This document shows, piece after piece, positions 42,070 through 52,764 of a DNA stretch of 64,000 bases (positions within the stretch are counted from its first letter, which is position 1; each line of letters starts with the position of its first letter). A model generated the notes under the pieces. It worked only from the letters and a program-made list of their open reading frames with translations. It was not told the origin of the DNA and did not search any database. This DNA comes from Legionella fallonii LLAP-10 (GTDB taxonomy: Bacteria; Pseudomonadota; Gammaproteobacteria; Legionellales; Legionellaceae): NCBI RefSeq assembly GCF_000953135.1, contig NZ_LN614827.1:4117564-4181563 (forward strand), given 5' to 3'. Position numbers and translations under genes: made by a program.

Positions 42070-42642
42070 TTAATGAATATATTGGAAGATTTTTACAACT
42101 TTTTTCACTCCATTAACCCGTCTTGCAACATCAACAGCTAATGACCCTTGTTCTGCAGAAACGATTCCCATTAAATAAACTACTCCATTTTCTGTAACGA
42201 TACGAATAGAGCCAGATTCAAGCCCTTTCTTAGTTAACATGTTACTTCTGACTTGACTGGTTATCCAACTGTCCTTAGTACGCTGCTCTACTGACAACGG
42301 GGTATCAACGCTGATCTCATCATACACTCGAACCACTCCGGGAGTATTTTGCGCCACTCGTTCAGCAACAACTCGAAGGGAAGCGGTAGGGGTTTGGCCA
42401 ACTAATAAGACGACCCGATTAAAGCTACTGACTAAAATCCTAGAACTTCTAAACTGAGGATCTGAGACTATATTTTTACGAACCACATGATATATTCGCG
42501 CATCAGCCTCCATAGTAGTAACACTGCGTCTATCATACACCATTCCTACAGCAGCCCCAGCAACGACAGCAGCAACACAGCTTGTTAGTAAAACACTAAT
42601 TAATAGTATCGTTATAGATTTTAATTTTACATACATATTCAT
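42070..42642 (-). CDS. dolP: Outer-membrane BON-domain lipoprotein DolP (YraP)
   Basis: 190-aa lipoprotein with lipobox LTSC (Cys22), then VVAGAAVGMVYDRRSV and two BON domains (SSFNRVVLLVGQTPTASLR; ENGVVYLMGIVSAEQG). DolP guards outer membrane integrity and influences the BAM complex. It follows the SIS-domain gene after 3 bp; in enterics yraP also follows diaA, yraN and yraM (lpoA), so the order is conserved. The paralog lies 1 bp downstream. Confidence 0.9.
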   Translation of the reverse strand: MNMYVKLKSITILLISVLLTSCVAAVVAGAAVGMVYDRRSVTTMEADARIYHVVRKNIVSDPQFRSSRILVSSFNRVVLLVGQTPTASLRVVAERVAQNTPGVVRVYDEISVDTPLSVEQRTKDSWITSQVRSNMLTKKGLESGSIRIVTENGVVYLMGIVSAEQGSLAVDVARRVNGVKKVVKIFQYIH

Positions 42643-42645
42643 TTT

Positions 42646-43245
42646 TTATCCCAAAACTTGACCAAATAAGGATTGATCAATTAAATCACAAAAACAATGT
42701 AATATGAACAGATGGACCTCTCTTATTCGTGCAGCACTATCTGAAGCAACGCGCAACTCAATATCTTCTGGTCCCAGGTGAGTTGCGAGCACACCACCAT
42801 CTCGTCCGCTTAGGGCAATAGTATCCATACCGCGCTCATTTGCTGCATGTAATGCACAAAGCATGCTGTCAGAATTACCAGAAGTAGTTAATAGCAATAG
42901 AATATCTTGCTCTTGTCCTAAAGCTTGGATTTGACGAGCAAAAACTTGACCATAGTGATTTTCGTTAGCAAAAGATCCAGAGCAAGCTACATCGGCACTT
43001 AAATTGAACACGGGTAATGAAGGTCTTTCAACTTCAAAGTGATGTAACATTGAACTAGCAAAATGCATGCAATTAGCAGCAGAACCACCGTTACCACAAA
43101 TCAATATTTTACCATCATTCAGTAAACAATTAACTATCCGCTGCCCAGCCTTAGCAATAGAATCAGATAAGGCGTCTGCAGCAGCTATTTTTGTTTCAAT
43201 ACTTACACCAAAAAGATGTCTTACTCTTTCTTCCAGTTGTATCAT
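42646..43245 (-). CDS. diaA: SIS-domain protein, DiaA/GmhA-like
   Basis: 199-aa SIS (sugar isomerase) domain protein with ILICGNGGSAANCMHFAS, LLLLTTSGNSDSMLCAL and the tail IREVHLFILHCFCDLID. The conserved neighbourhood lpoA-yraN-diaA-dolP favours DiaA, the tetrameric DnaA-binding factor that promotes initiation, over GmhA phosphoheptose isomerase, which is very similar. If it is DiaA, a regulator of initiation lies 20 kb from the origin. Confidence 0.82.
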   Translation of the reverse strand: MIQLEERVRHLFGVSIETKIAAADALSDSIAKAGQRIVNCLLNDGKILICGNGGSAANCMHFASSMLHHFEVERPSLPVFNLSADVACSGSFANENHYGQVFARQIQALGQEQDILLLLTTSGNSDSMLCALHAANERGMDTIALSGRDGGVLATHLGPEDIELRVASDSAARIREVHLFILHCFCDLIDQSLFGQVLG

Positions 43246-43376
43246 TCGATGAATCCTATTATTAATAATTTACTAAAAACTCTTGTCCCAGCATCCTAAC
43301 GTCTAAGCGACTCTCTGCCTACTTGTACCCGACAATGGCATAAAATCCGCAAGGATACTGGCTAAATAATGTTCAT

Positions 43377-43736
43377 TCAATAGTCCATACCAAAAGCATC
43401 TTTTAACCAGACTATTGAGCTAGAAGCTCCATCAAGACTGATTACATCAAAACGTAAAGGAAATTTATCTTGCACGCGATTTTTTAGCAGGTAATGAGAT
43501 GTTGCTTTTATAATTTTTTGTTTCTTACTGTAAGTGATGCTCGCTAGCCCGCCACCATAATTCGCATTAGTGCGCGAACGAACCTCTATAAAAACCAAAT
43601 ATTCTCGATCTCGCATAATTAAATCAATTTCACCTAATCGGCAACTGTAATTACAAGTAACTAATTTGAGTCCTTGTTCTTGTAGATAGGCTAATGCTTT
43701 TTTTTCAGCAACTCGCCCAGTTTGTTGAGTAATCAA
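43377..43736 (-). CDS. yraN: YraN family (UPF0102) nuclease-fold protein
   Basis: 119-aa protein with a PD-(D/E)XK-like core: EKKALAYLQEQGLKLV, CRLGEIDLIMRD and EYLVFIEVRSR, then FPLRFDVISL. The family is conserved beside lpoA but its in vivo role is unclear. A 131-bp gap separates it from diaA. Confidence 0.9.
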   Translation of the reverse strand: MITQQTGRVAEKKALAYLQEQGLKLVTCNYSCRLGEIDLIMRDREYLVFIEVRSRTNANYGGGLASITYSKKQKIIKATSHYLLKNRVQDKFPLRFDVISLDGASSSIVWLKDAFGMDY

Positions 43737-43864
43737 TCCTTTTTTCCTTTCAAATTTTATCTACTATTTTTTAGAGCAGGCTGCCTATTCAACTTTAATT
43801 AGACTTATTCTTTAAATCGGCAACACGCCCTACAAGCAGATCGCGCGGTGACAAGGCAAGCAAT

Positions 43865-45688
43865 CTAGACGGTTTCACCTAATGAATGCACTAAGCCTTG
43901 TCTAAACTGTCCCCACTCAAGTATACGAGCTACTTGTTGTGATGGTTTTAAATATAAGGTGCCAGTGGAGTCTTTAGAGCCATCTGCCGGAAACAAAATT
44001 AATTGGTTTAATTGAGTTGAAAGGGCATAGCTGTCCACACCTAAAGCGTAAAGCCGATTATAACTATTAAGTTGCTCAGGCCAATTTCTTTCTCCCATTT
44101 GGTGCGCAAATACCCAAGGAATATCACAGAAAATAAGCCCATCCAGATCTTTATCTTTTAAAGCATTAGCATTGCCACCATAAACACTAGAGGTGGCATA
44201 TACCGGTACATTACCAGCATAATAGTATTTTAATAAGGGCATGATTTGCCTAGCTTTCGAAGGATAAGCTAGCAAAAAAATCATATCAAAATCTTGCCGA
44301 CGACTCGTTGATGTGTGCACATTTTGCCCTAACAATTGTTTTAATTGTTTTTCACGAGTTTGGCTGTCGGTAATATGTAGGAAATCTTTCATCCTTTTAT
44401 TTAGATCATCGTTAGAAACATATAAAAGGGTATCAACAACTGTTCCTCCATGCTCCTGCCATTGATTAGAAAAGGCTTTAGTAATCTCATTACCCCAATC
44501 ATTTCTGGGCGCAATAATTAAAGCTTTTGAATAGCCTTTACTATGAGCTTTAATTGCCACTTGGGTTGCCTCATTTAATGGTGATAGACCAAAAGAGTAT
44601 GAATTTTCTTGCACACTCACATCAGAATCATTGAGTAACAAGGTAGGGACAGGATGATTCATTGCAGCAACAACGGCAACTTGTGCTTTAGTTAAAGGGC
44701 CAACGATATAATCAGCTCCATCAGCTACCGCTTGTTGATAAATAGTTGTTATTTCACCTTTATTGGTATCATAGGTTTTTACTTGCGTATTTGCTTCCGT
44801 CTGATTGGCCTTATAAGAGGCCATAAATCCTTCACGTATTGCATTACCAGGACCGGATAAAGGGCCGCTCAACGGCAATAAAAGGGCAATTTTTTTAGGT
44901 AAGGGCAGCATTTTATTGGCAATGCTATCTAATGGATTAGGTAACATTTGATTTGCCGGGTGCGTAGCAAATTGGGACTGCCATTGTGTTAAAGCAGCCA
45001 ATAATGATTTGGCATTATCTCTATACTGACGAGAAATTAATGCTAATTTCAGCCAACCTTGTAATTCAGGTTGATTGGTCGTCTCTGCGGCCTTTGTACT
45101 TAACTCTACTTCAGATAAATTGTTCAAAGTTAGCCAAAGAGCCCGTCTGTTATTAACCTGGCTTTCATTATCAACAAGTAAAGGCTCCAGCTTTATACGT
45201 TCAGCAACTGATTCAATACTATTACCCAAAGAACGGTGCGATTGTGCTAGTAATTCATAATATTGTATTTGATGATAGGTAGAAAGATTATTTATGCCAT
45301 GAATATCAGCCAGTTTAGCCAAGGAGGACTGAGGCCTATCACGCATTAGATCAATTTTTGCTAATAAAAGATTTTTTTCATTTAGTTGATCAGCAGTTAA
45401 TTCGCTAGTCTGTGCTAAAATAGCGGAACCCTGCCGCCAGTGCCCTTCGGAGATCAAACGTCCGGAAGCAGAAATTAATAGATCCTGCTTTTTTTGACCT
45501 TCTTGCTTTTCAGCCATTGTCAAATAAGATGCCGTAGGTAAAGAGTAGGGACTTTTTACTTTCTTTTTGACGGTAACTACTGGCGCGGACACTGGCTCAG
45601 GTGGACTAACAGCTTTCGTGCATTGGCACAGCATCAACGTCGATGAGAGTAAAAATAATAACCGAATTTTGTAGAATTTTATCAACAT
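43865..45688 (-). CDS. lpoA: Penicillin-binding protein activator LpoA
   Basis: Outer membrane lipoprotein that stimulates PBP1A to build peptidoglycan. ATG 45688 gives a signal sequence with lipobox LCQC (Cys23). The N-terminal part is TPR-like helical; the C-terminal part (about 240-600) is a periplasmic-binding-protein fold (KIALLLPLSGPLSGPGNAIR, ADYIVGPLTKAQVAV, DMIFLLAYPSKARQIMPLL). The length of 607 aa is normal. It is divergent from rsmI with only 39 bp between starts. Confidence 0.92.
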   Translation of the reverse strand: MLIKFYKIRLLFLLSSTLMLCQCTKAVSPPEPVSAPVVTVKKKVKSPYSLPTASYLTMAEKQEGQKKQDLLISASGRLISEGHWRQGSAILAQTSELTADQLNEKNLLLAKIDLMRDRPQSSLAKLADIHGINNLSTYHQIQYYELLAQSHRSLGNSIESVAERIKLEPLLVDNESQVNNRRALWLTLNNLSEVELSTKAAETTNQPELQGWLKLALISRQYRDNAKSLLAALTQWQSQFATHPANQMLPNPLDSIANKMLPLPKKIALLLPLSGPLSGPGNAIREGFMASYKANQTEANTQVKTYDTNKGEITTIYQQAVADGADYIVGPLTKAQVAVVAAMNHPVPTLLLNDSDVSVQENSYSFGLSPLNEATQVAIKAHSKGYSKALIIAPRNDWGNEITKAFSNQWQEHGGTVVDTLLYVSNDDLNKRMKDFLHITDSQTREKQLKQLLGQNVHTSTSRRQDFDMIFLLAYPSKARQIMPLLKYYYAGNVPVYATSSVYGGNANALKDKDLDGLIFCDIPWVFAHQMGERNWPEQLNSYNRLYALGVDSYALSTQLNQLILFPADGSKDSTGTLYLKPSQQVARILEWGQFRQGLVHSLGETV

Positions 45689-45727
45689 GTTAACACGCCA
45701 AATACGCAATAACGCAGAGGATAAACC

Positions 45728-46579
45728 ATGACAAACTCACTAGCAACAGGCATAGGCTCTCTCTATATAGTTGCTACCCCCATTGGTAATCGAGAGGATA
45801 TTACTCTAAGAGCTTTGAGCATCTTAAAATCAGTGGATTTAATTCTTGCGGAAGATACTCGTCATTCCAACCAATTATTATCCTCTTTAGGGATAAAAAA
45901 TAATTTAAGCTCTCTACACGCCCATAATGAAAGTGACAAAAGTAAAAATATTATTAATCAATTATTGGAAGGAAAATCCATCGCTTTAATCAGCGATGCA
46001 GGAACTCCCTTGATTAGTGATCCAGGCTATCCCTTGGTTAAACTTGCTCGTGAACATGAAATTCCTGTAATACCTATTCCTGGACCATGTGCTTTAATTA
46101 CGGCTCTTAGTGCTGCAGGAGTTCCATGCGATTCTTTTCTCTTTTTAGGTTTTCTGCCAGCAAAACAAAATGCGAGAAAAAGCAAACTTGAAGCATTACA
46201 AAAAGAACCTCACACGTTGATATTCTATGAGTCGACTCATCGTATCATTGAATGTCTTGATGATCTGGGAGATATCTATGGACAACATTGTGATGTCGTT
46301 GTAGCCAAGGAGCTCACTAAAACGTTCGAACGTTTTATTTCAGGAGCAATAATTGAAATCAAAAACTGGTTATTAGCAGAACCAGGACATACCAAAGGAG
46401 AGTTTGTCTTAATTATTCCACCACGCCCAATTGCAGATACAACGCACTCCCATGAGGAAGTTCTCTCTGTACTACTTGAAGAGTTACCTTTAAAGCAAGC
46501 CGTATCCATTGCATGTAAACTAACCAAAGGGAATAAAAATGAACTCTATGAAACTGCATTAAAACTGAAACAAGCTTAA
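45728..46579 (+). CDS. rsmI: 16S rRNA 2'-O-ribose C1402 methyltransferase RsmI
   Basis: SAM-dependent methylation of C1402 in 16S rRNA. The tetrapyrrole-methylase fold shows LYIVATPIGNREDITLRAL, LAEDTRHSNQLL, LISDAGTPLISDPGYPLV and PGPCALITALSAAG. The length of 283 aa is typical. AGAGGAT precedes the ATG. Confidence 0.96.
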   Translation: MTNSLATGIGSLYIVATPIGNREDITLRALSILKSVDLILAEDTRHSNQLLSSLGIKNNLSSLHAHNESDKSKNIINQLLEGKSIALISDAGTPLISDPGYPLVKLAREHEIPVIPIPGPCALITALSAAGVPCDSFLFLGFLPAKQNARKSKLEALQKEPHTLIFYESTHRIIECLDDLGDIYGQHCDVVVAKELTKTFERFISGAIIEIKNWLLAEPGHTKGEFVLIIPPRPIADTTHSHEEVLSVLLEELPLKQAVSIACKLTKGNKNELYETALKLKQA

Positions 46580-46890
46580 TTTCTATTGGCTCGCGGTAAA
46601 CCACCCTAAGTACAGCGAAACCATCAAGCAAAAACGTTAAAACAAAGAGATAGAGCCATAAACCTGTCAAAAATATCTATAATTACATAAAGGGCAATAA
46701 GCAGACACCATCACATGAACACTTAATGGCATCAACTTAAGATAAATTGTGGCATGGATGGTACGAAGCGTAATCAGGGATCAAGACTCGAATCAGGCCT
46801 CAATACCCGGTTATGGCTGCGCCTTCACCCAGGCTACATCCCTTAAATTGACACTATTACATGAACGCTCACTATGAAAGCGAGTAGATT
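46580..46890. other. Intergenic region with REP-like element
   Basis: 311 bp between rsmI and the giant coiled-coil gene, with no credible gene; the right half holds the REP-like element listed next. Confidence 0.6.
46750..46836. repeat. REP-like palindromic element (copy 1)
   Basis: The left arm TGGCATGGATGGTACGAAGC and the reverse complement of the right arm, GTAGCCTGGGTGAAGGCGCA, are imperfect copies of each other, spaced by about 25 bp. The sequence closely resembles the element at 59292-59377, so it is a dispersed repeat. Confidence 0.7.
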
Positions 46891-49800
46891 ATGGGTATAC
46901 ATGCTAAAACAAGAGAGTTTCTCGACTACTTTAGAAAGTTGGAACTATCTAATCAATGCAATGATATACGCACTGATTTAACGATGCTTGTAACTAATAA
47001 AAACATCTTTTCAGAAGTATTAACCGAACAATTAATGCCATCTGCCACTGGAGCACCTTATCACCTTTCATCTGATGATCCTGAACAAATAGCGGTGATA
47101 AAAAAATTATCAAATATTCTCTATAATACGGAAACATTATTGTCTGAATTAGAACAAATAGAACTAACAGATGACATGTACACCGCGGAGTTAGCACAGC
47201 ATGCACCGCAGGTTTTTAAAAACACTTGCTCAGCAATTAATCAAATTTATGATGCAATTCAATTAGTAAATAATAGTAGTGCCAGTATTCAAGCAATAAT
47301 GCCTACTCAATTTGAAAAGATTCAAGAAAGTTGCATTTATCTATGCCAAAAACTAAGCCAATTTACTAGCAGTGAAACAAGAGAGGGCATAGAGCGAACA
47401 GAGGAAGATACAATAGGAAATACAGTAGGAGAAGCAATAGGAGAAATAATCAGTAAACTACCTACAGAACGTAGATCTTCAGAATCTATTGATTTTTTTG
47501 ATACAAGCAAAGTATTAATTAACATCCCTGGATATATTGGCCAACTACAAAATATCATTAATAAAGAATCACTTTTTCCAACAGTAACAATTGATGAGGC
47601 TCCTGAGGATTATCACCGCAGAATGGAGCAACGAGCAAAATCACTAGCTACCTCTTTAGAAAAAGCAACCATTCAAACCGGAGCGAGACAAAATTGGCAC
47701 ATGATATCGGCCGTCAAAAAAATTAATAGCCTTACTATTGAGCTAATTAATGCTAGTGCTGATAGGACCAAAGAAGCTTATGAAAAAGCAGAAGAAAAAT
47801 TAGATCAATTAAAACATGAAATACTCCCTCAAATAATTTCAGAGCTTGAGTCTATTGAGGAAAGCATCGGCCTAAAATCTGGCACCTTAACTGAACCAGC
47901 GTTAGAATCGGCCCAAACTTATTACAAACAATTGGCTACTCTTGTTGAAACGATTCCTCAAGCGGCTCAGCATATTGATTCTTTTAAAGATGTAGAAAAT
48001 AAATGGTATGCCAAAATACTCAGAAAAAATGCAAAAATTACTCCGAAAGAAGAGTTGTCCGTCAACCCCAATTTAAGTATTTTCATCGACAGCTCATTTG
48101 TAGAAAAAAGACAAGCCTTACAACGAGGGCGACTTAATGAAGCAAAGGCACAGTTGCATGAAACGAAGCAAAGCCTTAAAGCCGCAGAAGTTTTTTTTGA
48201 AAAAATTGCCTCACTCAATACTGTTTATAATAACGGTCAACTTTCTGATATATCCGTAGAAGAAAAACAGGAGTTGGCCCATCGATACAAACAATTCCAG
48301 TCTCATATGAGCGCAACTAATCTCAAATTAGACACTAAAATAGTTAATTATTTAAATTTAACGGAGTTAGAAAAAGAACAACTGAAAAAAGGCAAGCAGG
48401 AATCAGACTCCCTTTTTCAGTCATTATGGAGCGGACTGACAGCCACTGGTAGATATGCTCAAAAAATGGCAATGATAGCAACGAGTTTTGCCCAATCTGA
48501 AAACGAGTTTAACACCATTCTTGATAGCCAGAATAAAGTCTTAAAATCGCTACAAAAAGAAATGGCAACACAACAACAAAGAGTAAAACTGATAGAATCA
48601 ACTCAAGTCCAAACAGAAAAAAACGCTCAAGCCCTTTTAGGGGGCAGCGCATTGGAAGTCGACGCGTCTATTCCCCAAATAATAACATTCAAGCGTCCTC
48701 TCAATAACATCCCCCAAAAACTCCATGAGCAAAGTCTAGAACTTGAATATCAGATAAAGAAAATAGATGAAGCAAAAACAGCTTTTGCTCAATTTGCTAA
48801 ACAACTCAATACAATAACTGATAAAAGTAAAACCCTAAGTAGTCTTAGCCAAGAAGAGAAAGAACAATTAAAAGCGCAGTTTAAGCAAGTTCAGCCTTAT
48901 ATCCGCCTTCTAGGTGAAGGAGATATAAAAATGGACCGATTAAATGCCCGTGTAGTGGCTTCATTGATGAACACTAGTCCACAAGAAGAAATTGGAAATG
49001 AAATAACTATAGGACAATTATTAGACTTCCAATCCCCAATAAGTGATTATTTAACTCAACTTAAATCAAATAGCGAAGTAGACAAGGGTAAATGCATCCA
49101 ATTAGAAAATGAAGAGAGAAAGCTATCTATTTCCTCTCCCATCACATTGGCCCCTATAGGTATTACGGCAAAAAACTCTCTTTTTTATCAATTAAGTACT
49201 ATGGGGCTCTCCACTAAAATTCATGACTATTTACACGAAAAAATTATCCCTTATTTGCAAGAGAATCTTTCCGAAGATCTGCTCCATGAGTTAAATTTAA
49301 ATGGAGACCGTTCTAAATTAGAACCGTATACAGTGAGTAATGATGAGGCCAGTCAGGTTAGTTTATATAAAAACGTGATCAACTCTTTTCTTCATCTTGA
49401 ACAAGCCCTCAAAGGATTTGAGAAAAAAGGGGAGCATGAATATACAGAAAGTACCTTATCGCAAGCCCTGTTTTTAGGAACTACAGGCTTATCGGTGGGG
49501 GGAGCCATATATAATGCCTACAATGCAGTAGCAGCACTACACGAAAACGCGCAACTTGAAGCTCTTCTTCAACAAGGAATAGACCTTGTTACTCCTATGA
49601 AACAACTACCCGGTCTTGCTGCTGTTTTCGAAAAAGATCCCAATAAGGTAATAACTCAAGCAGTCTACGACTTACAGCACTCGCTTGTTAATTTAGTAAA
49701 AAATACTGAGCCCCCCTATCTACACAGGCACTATATAGGGATTAAAGAAAAATTTATGGCACGATATGCTGGCCAATTAAATGAAGCAGAAGCCTCGCTT

Positions 49801-52758
49801 GGTTTAGAAAAAGGAGGTCTACTAACCCAATTAAATGATGTTCTTAGCACCGTTGAACAAAACATAAAAAAAGAACTAAACGATTTAAGCCCTCTGTTAG
49901 GCAAAGTTACTCATCCTGATTGGGAAGATATTGCTCAAGATGATAGTGAAAAATCAATCGATCACATGAATCAATATAAAACCAACTCCATTCATTCTTT
50001 TTTACTTTCTGGATCGCAACAATTACAAAACCTTCTCAAAGGATTAGTAAGAGAAGAAGAACCTGATCCTAATAAAAAAATGGCGGAAGCAATTCGTGAG
50101 TTACAACATGCGTTACTTCATTTAGTAAGAGACACCAATCCCTTGTATCTACAAGAGCACTATGAAAAACTTAAAGAAGATTTTATGGAGCAACATGCCA
50201 ATCAATTAAGTGACATGGAAACTGCGCTCGATTTAGAAAAGGGGAGCTTGTTAACCCAATTAGATCGCATTTTTGATGACACAGAACAGCAAATAAAAGA
50301 AGAGCTGGATGTGCTTAATCTGCATTTGGGTGGGGCAGTTCATCCCGATTGGCAAAAAATAACCCCTCTTTATGAGCAATTGGAAAAAGCCTTAAATCAA
50401 GACCCTGTTATAAAAAATGAAATAGAAACTATTTACCGTCAATTACGTGGTTATTTAGACGAAGGGTTCACCGAAAATTTTATTTCCAGTACTTCCGATC
50501 ATCAACAATTAATTGCGGCGGCAAAACAATTACTTGCAACAGAAAAAGTATTTAATCCTGTAGGCACCATAGTCGAATTACAAGATGCTTTCTATTATGA
50601 GGAACTAGATTTTTCAGATGACGCCAACCAAAAAATGTTACGTGATCACTATGATTTACTACAGCCTTATTTAGAACTCGTTGATCCCAAGTACTATAGC
50701 AAAAATCTTATAAAAACATTAAAAACGCCTCAAGATTATGAAGAAGTATTAATGAGGATCGCTAAAGACGACAGTAAAAAATTAATAAAAAAAATTAGCC
50801 AATATCAAATCGACTCTATTTATTCACTATTACTGTCTGAAACCCATCAATTACAAGTCTTCAGTGAAGAAGTTACTAAAGCGGTACAACAAAAAACATC
50901 GATGCAAAAAGAAGTTACCTCTAAAACAGCAACGGTAACAACGCAAGAGGAAACGATTGTTCCAGAACAACAAACAACGGCTCAAAATGCAGAATCTTCA
51001 GGTATCTTAATCACGCTAATCGATGGATTTTATAATCTGCAAACACAAGCAAGGCAATTAACTGATGCAGAAGATGCAACTCAGATAGTACAAGACAAAA
51101 ACGCGATGAAAGAGGCCTTTAAAACAATTGAAGAATCTTATGCAAAATTAAGACTGAAGAGGAAAGACATAGCCTCATTTTTGGCAGCAATCAATCAATT
51201 AGAGGCAGCCGTCCATAATTCAGAAGTTGAGAGCCATCAATTAATCATCGATAATCTTAAAAATATTCGTACACAATTTGGTGTATCAATTGTTAAACAA
51301 GCTGATGATGCAGAATTTACGCTTGGATTAAATCCAGGAAGCTTATCTGGACCCATTAGTGAATATTTTGATTCATTTTACAAAGGATTACTTGATCGTA
51401 TAGTGCAAACTAACGAGCAAAGTGATTTACAATTATTAGTCGATACAACTCCTACAAAAAAACGCCTTGAAGATGAAAATAAAAGATTAGAGTCTTTATT
51501 AGCCAGCAAAACTTACTCTCGCGCAGAAGATAAAAGCAAAGCAATAAACATCGAACTGTCAAAAAACAGAATTGACTACCTGACTAAATTGTTAGAAAAC
51601 GAAGAGAATGTAAAAACACCAAAAAAAATAGACGTGTTTAAAGAACAAAAATTTGATCAACATATAAAAGACATACTGCGCGAATCACTCGGCACCTATG
51701 CCGAAGCATTTTATAAGGAAATAAAACCCTCCTTAAAAGCACTGCAAGAAGAAATACTAAAAGACATTAGCATAAAAGATAATATAGAAGATAAAATTAA
51801 AGCTTCTTCGCTTCAAGCTCAATTTAAAAAGGTTATGTCAGAAATTATTGTTTCACCAACATCAGAACACAACGCCAAACTTAAACAATCATATGAGGGA
51901 TTTATTACAGCCAATGAACAGCTTTTAAAAATAAAAGAAAAAAAGAGTACCTTCGAAGCTTTAATGAAGGATAATTTACTGATCAATAGGATAGTAAAAG
52001 AAATAGAACAATTTGAAGATAAAGTAATGCAATTTAGTAAAGAATATCAGCCAGGAGATGAGCTTGCTGAACATGATGAAATGATTTCTTCTTTTTTGAG
52101 TCTTCTTGATAAATATGACTTTTTTATTACAAAAGTCTTTCAAGACCGATATCTGGCTTTTAAAGATAAAAAACTAGACTTAATTAATACACAAAACCCT
52201 ATAGGGAAAGAAGAACTTGAGTCTATGCGTTTTTTTGAAGATCACATTTTAGCTTTCGCAAAGGAACATGAGCCATTAGAAATACAACGTCAATTTGATG
52301 ACATCAACTCAGTAGCAGCTGATTATGCAAAGATAATGATGATCTTTGATTTAAATAGAAAGATAATCGCCTCTTTAGGCCCGCTATCTCAAACGCTTAA
52401 TCAATCAACACCGCAAGGCGAGGATATATTAAAAAAACTAGAATTCGCTCAGAAAATGGAAAAAATACTCCTAGATCCTATCCCGTCACCCCAAAAAAGA
52501 TTAGAAAGTGCAGCAGCTCACCTAAAATCAATAGAACAGCCTAAGCCAGCACCATTTGATCGTATAGGAATCTTTTTTACGGAGATTATTGAAAAAATAC
52601 GTATTATTCTTACTGGTGATAAGCTAGAAGAAACAAAGGTATTAGCCAAAAGTGAATTTAATAAATACAAAAAAGGAATTCATGACATTCTTCCTGAAAA
52701 AGAGGAGCCTAGTCAAAAAGACAATATGCCCCTAGAACAACATCATGACTTGCATTGA
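46891..52758 (+). CDS. Giant coiled-coil protein with internal duplication, effector-like
   Basis: A 1955-residue, highly charged, almost wholly helical protein, with no signal peptide, one weakly hydrophobic stretch (TGLSVGGAIYNAYNAVAA, about 865-885) and no recognised enzyme motif. Residues 916-1011 and 1059-1154 are copies of one unit (DPNK, LEKGxLLTQL, HPDW), offset by 143 residues. The link after the first copy (QDDSEKSIDHMNQYKTNSIH) recurs near residue 1290 (KDDSKKLIKKISQYQIDSIY). Other short echoes of LxxGxL occur near residues 330 and 1485. ATG 46891 has only a weak GCGAG upstream. Legionella has several giant coiled-coil Dot/Icm substrates; membership here is inference. It is convergent with the permease 6 bp away. 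Confidence 0.8.
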   Translation: MGIHAKTREFLDYFRKLELSNQCNDIRTDLTMLVTNKNIFSEVLTEQLMPSATGAPYHLSSDDPEQIAVIKKLSNILYNTETLLSELEQIELTDDMYTAELAQHAPQVFKNTCSAINQIYDAIQLVNNSSASIQAIMPTQFEKIQESCIYLCQKLSQFTSSETREGIERTEEDTIGNTVGEAIGEIISKLPTERRSSESIDFFDTSKVLINIPGYIGQLQNIINKESLFPTVTIDEAPEDYHRRMEQRAKSLATSLEKATIQTGARQNWHMISAVKKINSLTIELINASADRTKEAYEKAEEKLDQLKHEILPQIISELESIEESIGLKSGTLTEPALESAQTYYKQLATLVETIPQAAQHIDSFKDVENKWYAKILRKNAKITPKEELSVNPNLSIFIDSSFVEKRQALQRGRLNEAKAQLHETKQSLKAAEVFFEKIASLNTVYNNGQLSDISVEEKQELAHRYKQFQSHMSATNLKLDTKIVNYLNLTELEKEQLKKGKQESDSLFQSLWSGLTATGRYAQKMAMIATSFAQSENEFNTILDSQNKVLKSLQKEMATQQQRVKLIESTQVQTEKNAQALLGGSALEVDASIPQIITFKRPLNNIPQKLHEQSLELEYQIKKIDEAKTAFAQFAKQLNTITDKSKTLSSLSQEEKEQLKAQFKQVQPYIRLLGEGDIKMDRLNARVVASLMNTSPQEEIGNEITIGQLLDFQSPISDYLTQLKSNSEVDKGKCIQLENEERKLSISSPITLAPIGITAKNSLFYQLSTMGLSTKIHDYLHEKIIPYLQENLSEDLLHELNLNGDRSKLEPYTVSNDEASQVSLYKNVINSFLHLEQALKGFEKKGEHEYTESTLSQALFLGTTGLSVGGAIYNAYNAVAALHENAQLEALLQQGIDLVTPMKQLPGLAAVFEKDPNKVITQAVYDLQHSLVNLVKNTEPPYLHRHYIGIKEKFMARYAGQLNEAEASLGLEKGGLLTQLNDVLSTVEQNIKKELNDLSPLLGKVTHPDWEDIAQDDSEKSIDHMNQYKTNSIHSFLLSGSQQLQNLLKGLVREEEPDPNKKMAEAIRELQHALLHLVRDTNPLYLQEHYEKLKEDFMEQHANQLSDMETALDLEKGSLLTQLDRIFDDTEQQIKEELDVLNLHLGGAVHPDWQKITPLYEQLEKALNQDPVIKNEIETIYRQLRGYLDEGFTENFISSTSDHQQLIAAAKQLLATEKVFNPVGTIVELQDAFYYEELDFSDDANQKMLRDHYDLLQPYLELVDPKYYSKNLIKTLKTPQDYEEVLMRIAKDDSKKLIKKISQYQIDSIYSLLLSETHQLQVFSEEVTKAVQQKTSMQKEVTSKTATVTTQEETIVPEQQTTAQNAESSGILITLIDGFYNLQTQARQLTDAEDATQIVQDKNAMKEAFKTIEESYAKLRLKRKDIASFLAAINQLEAAVHNSEVESHQLIIDNLKNIRTQFGVSIVKQADDAEFTLGLNPGSLSGPISEYFDSFYKGLLDRIVQTNEQSDLQLLVDTTPTKKRLEDENKRLESLLASKTYSRAEDKSKAINIELSKNRIDYLTKLLENEENVKTPKKIDVFKEQKFDQHIKDILRESLGTYAEAFYKEIKPSLKALQEEILKDISIKDNIEDKIKASSLQAQFKKVMSEIIVSPTSEHNAKLKQSYEGFITANEQLLKIKEKKSTFEALMKDNLLINRIVKEIEQFEDKVMQFSKEYQPGDELAEHDEMISSFLSLLDKYDFFITKVFQDRYLAFKDKKLDLINTQNPIGKEELESMRFFEDHILAFAKEHEPLEIQRQFDDINSVAADYAKIMMIFDLNRKIIASLGPLSQTLNQSTPQGEDILKKLEFAQKMEKILLDPIPSPQKRLESAAAHLKSIEQPKPAPFDRIGIFFTEIIEKIRIILTGDKLEETKVLAKSEFNKYKKGIHDILPEKEEPSQKDNMPLEQHHDLH
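49636..50352 (+). repeat. Two-copy internal repeat within the giant gene
   Basis: Bases 49636-49923 and 50065-50352 encode 96-residue copies (DPNKVITQAVYDLQHSLVNL and DPNKKMAEAIRELQHALLHL at their starts; both end HPDW). The period is 429 bp, or 143 codons. Protein identity is moderate, so the duplication is old. Confidence 0.85.
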
Positions 52759-52764
52759 AGGAGT

